Shown: piece after piece, positions 61,464 to 64,000 of the stretch
How the letters are laid out: every line of letters starts with the position of its first letter
Numbering within the stretch: position 1 is the stretch's first letter
DNA from: Oscheius sp. JU75
Taxonomy: Eukaryota > Nematoda > Chromadorea > Rhabditida > Rhabditidae
Direction of reading: 5' to 3'
Assembly (NCBI GenBank): GCA_037178855.1
Contig: JASJZC010000001.1
Span: forward strand, 5,890,001-5,954,000
Length of the DNA stretch: 64,000 nt
Notes under the pieces: generated by a model
Seen by the model: the letters and a program-made list of their open reading frames with translations, nothing else
The model's database searches: none
Told to the model about the DNA's origin: nothing
Translations under genes and position numbers: made by a program

Positions 61464-63560
61464 TTATTTAACACTTCTTCTATGCGTTGACGCAGGATTG
61501 ACAGCATCTATCCAAGTTTTTCTTTTATACAATGAAATAATGTATTTTCTGTACGGCGTCGTGAAATAGATAGTTGTGAAGAAATGAAGTGTTGAATAAA
61601 GAGAAGGCACGAAAAATGTTACAGTACCCATGTAGTTCAATACCATGTCAACTTAACATCCCTTTTGAGTCTTTACGCAGTAGGTTTACCTGAGATGTTC
61701 GATACAAAAATGGATATCAATGGTCTTGCAGAAACAGAAAGCACAATGGGAAGGCCAAAGAAGAGGAGCGGCAAAATAAGCTGGTATGAAAGAGCTCGTA
61801 GAAGCATGTTGTGGATACGGGAAGTGTTAGCACTCAAATTTGGGTTTTTAGTGAAGTCGATTATCTGAAACTCAATACATTATCTCATGATAAAAAAAAA
61901 ACTAGCGCTCATAAGCAAAAACAAGAGTTCTGAAGCTCATACATACAAAGTAAGCTTCGGTACCAACACCCTTCTGAAACTGAAAACTGTATAAGTCTGT
62001 AGTTTTGTGTAGGCAGCTTCATCTGACTTCCAGACTTGGCTTGAAAAGAAGGCCCAGATCGTCCCCATTGGCGAATATTGGGGCCCTACGAGATATACGC
62101 GGCAGTCGAGAGTGGAATGAAAAGATTAAAATAGCACCGTGAAAGCGGCAAGGATTTCCAGACATCTAGGAACCTTTTTCGAAACTGAAAATCTAACTTC
62201 TATAGAATCAGATAGTGATGACATTAAACTTAACTGGAGATAACAAGCAAACAAAAAGCTTGAGTTTGGCTGCTTCCAAGAATTACCGTTTGCTATTGAA
62301 AACCCCTGACCCTTGAAATGAAGGTAGAGAGATCTCCATAATCTTAGGTCAATAGCTGGTCTGGCTAGCGATCAAATTATTCTTTTTACCACACCTTTCA
62401 ATAAGTGTTATTGTACCTTTAGAAGAGGCCTGCCCCCAACATCAATTCAATTTCAATCTAATGATTTTCCTAACTCAATTACTCACACGGTATCCAGCTT
62501 TCGCGACATAAGTAGAAAGAACACAAAGACCTAAACCAGAGAAGAATAAAAACATTTGATAACTAAACAGCTTTTCTTCCACAACAGTGAAACGGGCATA
62601 ATTTATATTGTAGAATGGCTTGCATCCATGCTGAAATTTGAAAAACATTTAAAACAAATTGGAAGAACTAACCTGGTCCATATAGTACAGTATTCTAACA
62701 TCATCCGCTACAAAATTCTGGAACACGGGAATGAATCCGACCAAAAAGATAGCAGACAGCGAAAATTGTAGCACGCCGATAATCAATTGTACAGGTGTTA
62801 GCTCGAACGGTATCAGTGCGTATTCTCTCCAGACGAAACTGGCAACTATGCAGACAGCATTTAACAACAGACTGAGGAAGTATAGCAGTTGGAGAAGATT
62901 GCCATTTTTTGGAAGAAGCTCCCCCAGAATGCCGCTGAACTGCGTAGCACACGCAATTTCCAGAGTTGTTGGACAAATGAGGCAATCGATGACATCGAAC
63001 AGATAGACAGAAAACTGGAAAAAGGACAGTTGTTGATGTAACATCCAGCTATTAGGTTTTGCACATCTGACACGTGCCACACCCGCACTCTCTCGGATGA
63101 AAAGCCTATCTGATTTAGTGCAGTGTCCCAATTCAGACAGATTTCAACGCTCTTCCGATACATCAGGCAAAGTAAACTTAGCGCGGTGCCCTTAAACTCC
63201 AATGATTCGCAGTCCATGCCCGGGCTTGAAAGAGCTTTCGCGAAGTAGGCAGAAAAAAGGAGTAGGGAACAATACTGCTTTTGGTCCAGCGTCTCTACTC
63301 AGATTCTGCACTTTACGTATCCACCACGACATTTCTTTGTAAAGCGATCTGAACCAATCCCTTTCTTATGTACTCGTATCATTTTCGCAATCCGTACTCT
63401 CAAATCTTTGGTCAAAAAGTAAACTCACTGTATTAACGAGGACTAAATATTTGTAGCGATACATATTCTGACTCTTTTTCCAAATAATGAAACTAAGGAG
63501 GATAGTGCATAAGGTTGATGGAAAGAACAAAACCATAACAGCCAGACGAAGTTGGGACAT
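61464..63560 (-). CDS. Nematode-type serpentine chemoreceptor (Srh/Str-like)
   Basis: Five exons (63560-63429, 63014-62673, 62630-62487, 61864-61690, 61651-61464) join in frame to 326 residues, the usual size of nematode seven-TM chemoreceptors. TM1 is LAVMVLFFPSTLCTILLSFII. Central TMs include LLYFLSLLLNAVCIVASFVW and GVLQFSLSAIFLVGFIPVF. An extracellular GCKPFYNINYARFTV precedes LFSYQMFLFFSGLGLCVL. The sixth TM follows TSRIHNMLLRALSYQLILPL, and the last TM ends in HFFTTIYFTTPYRKYI, the PYR signature of the Srh/Sri/Str group. It probably acts in ciliated sensory neurons. A further small exon between 62486 and 61865 cannot be excluded, but phases join without one. It is the best taxonomic clue in the window. 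Confidence 0.78.
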
Positions 63561-64000
63561 TTTAAAGAAAGGGTAACAATTATTTCGTTCAGTCGTTCCA
63601 GCTGTCGATTAAGTCAATTGTCGCTATAACTTCTTGTCGTTTGTGTGCTCTAGAAAAGCGAAGATTGGTCATGAACGGGGAAATTCAATCTGAAAATTTT
63701 GCAGTGAGACAGAAGACTTGTCAGACATTTAATTAGGTGAGAAATTTAATCGGTATTAGAAAGGTAGGTGGCAAGAAAGTAAAGATCGAGAAGAGATCCA
63801 GGATATTGCAGCATGGCTTCCATATAGTGCAGAACTGGAAATGGCTAAAAGGGCGCGCCACGTGCGCAAGATGCATTTTCGGGGAACGAGGACCTATACC
63901 ATCGGATTCAGCGTGAAAAATTGCCAATTGGAACATAAAGTCACGTCGATATGTGGAAAAAATAAAAAAAGATTGGCGAAATCTCAGTTGTCAAAAACGT
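63561..64000. other. Upstream of the chemoreceptor; no gene seen
   Basis: This AT-rich stretch should contain the chemoreceptor promoter. No exon or repeat was recognised, and no splice acceptor lies close to the chemoreceptor ATG. Confidence 0.4.

Overview
The window is nuclear DNA from a small invertebrate, most likely a nematode. The evidence is as follows. Genes are spliced by GT-AG introns that are mostly 30-60 nt. At least eight genes have a splice acceptor 0-10 nt before their ATG, the usual mark of spliced-leader trans-splicing. The right end carries a complete five-exon gene for a nematode-type serpentine chemoreceptor (Srh/Str group). All protein names come from reading conserved motifs by eye; no database search was run, and the species cannot be named.

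Layout, left to right: the 3' part of an IQGAP gene (+, cut by the left edge); non-muscle myosin II heavy chain (+); an unrecognised multi-pass membrane protein (-); a four-TM protein with a C-terminal PPxY motif (+); a small RING-like zinc protein (-); cytochrome c oxidase subunit 6C (-); a 2.4 kb intergenic stretch; adenylosuccinate synthetase (+); a 2.4 kb intergenic stretch; a gamma-butyrobetaine dioxygenase-like gene that has lost its metal ligands (+); a chromodomain plus SET SUV39-type histone methyltransferase (+, 294 nt downstream, possibly one operon); DNAJC13/RME-8 (-); the intraflagellar-transport dynein heavy chain DYNC2H1 (CHE-3 type, +), divergent from RME-8; a HAD-family phosphatase (-); a gene-poor 3 kb with a LINE remnant; and the chemoreceptor (-). 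Most genes look intact.

Functions fall into cytoskeleton and membrane traffic (IQGAP, myosin II, RME-8), cilia (DYNC2H1, with an RFX/DAF-19 X-box-like site about 130 bp upstream), chromatin (SUV39) and housekeeping metabolism (ADSS, COX6C, HAD). Cilia in nematodes are restricted to sensory neurons, so DYNC2H1 and the chemoreceptor may share a cell type.

The most unusual non-genic signal is a family of at least nine short hairpins in introns and intergenic DNA. They have 14-bp arms, a fixed 13-nt loop and an asymmetric loop core of TGATC. A second scattered population consists of tRNA-derived fragments with A- and B-box sequences, most of them inside introns.
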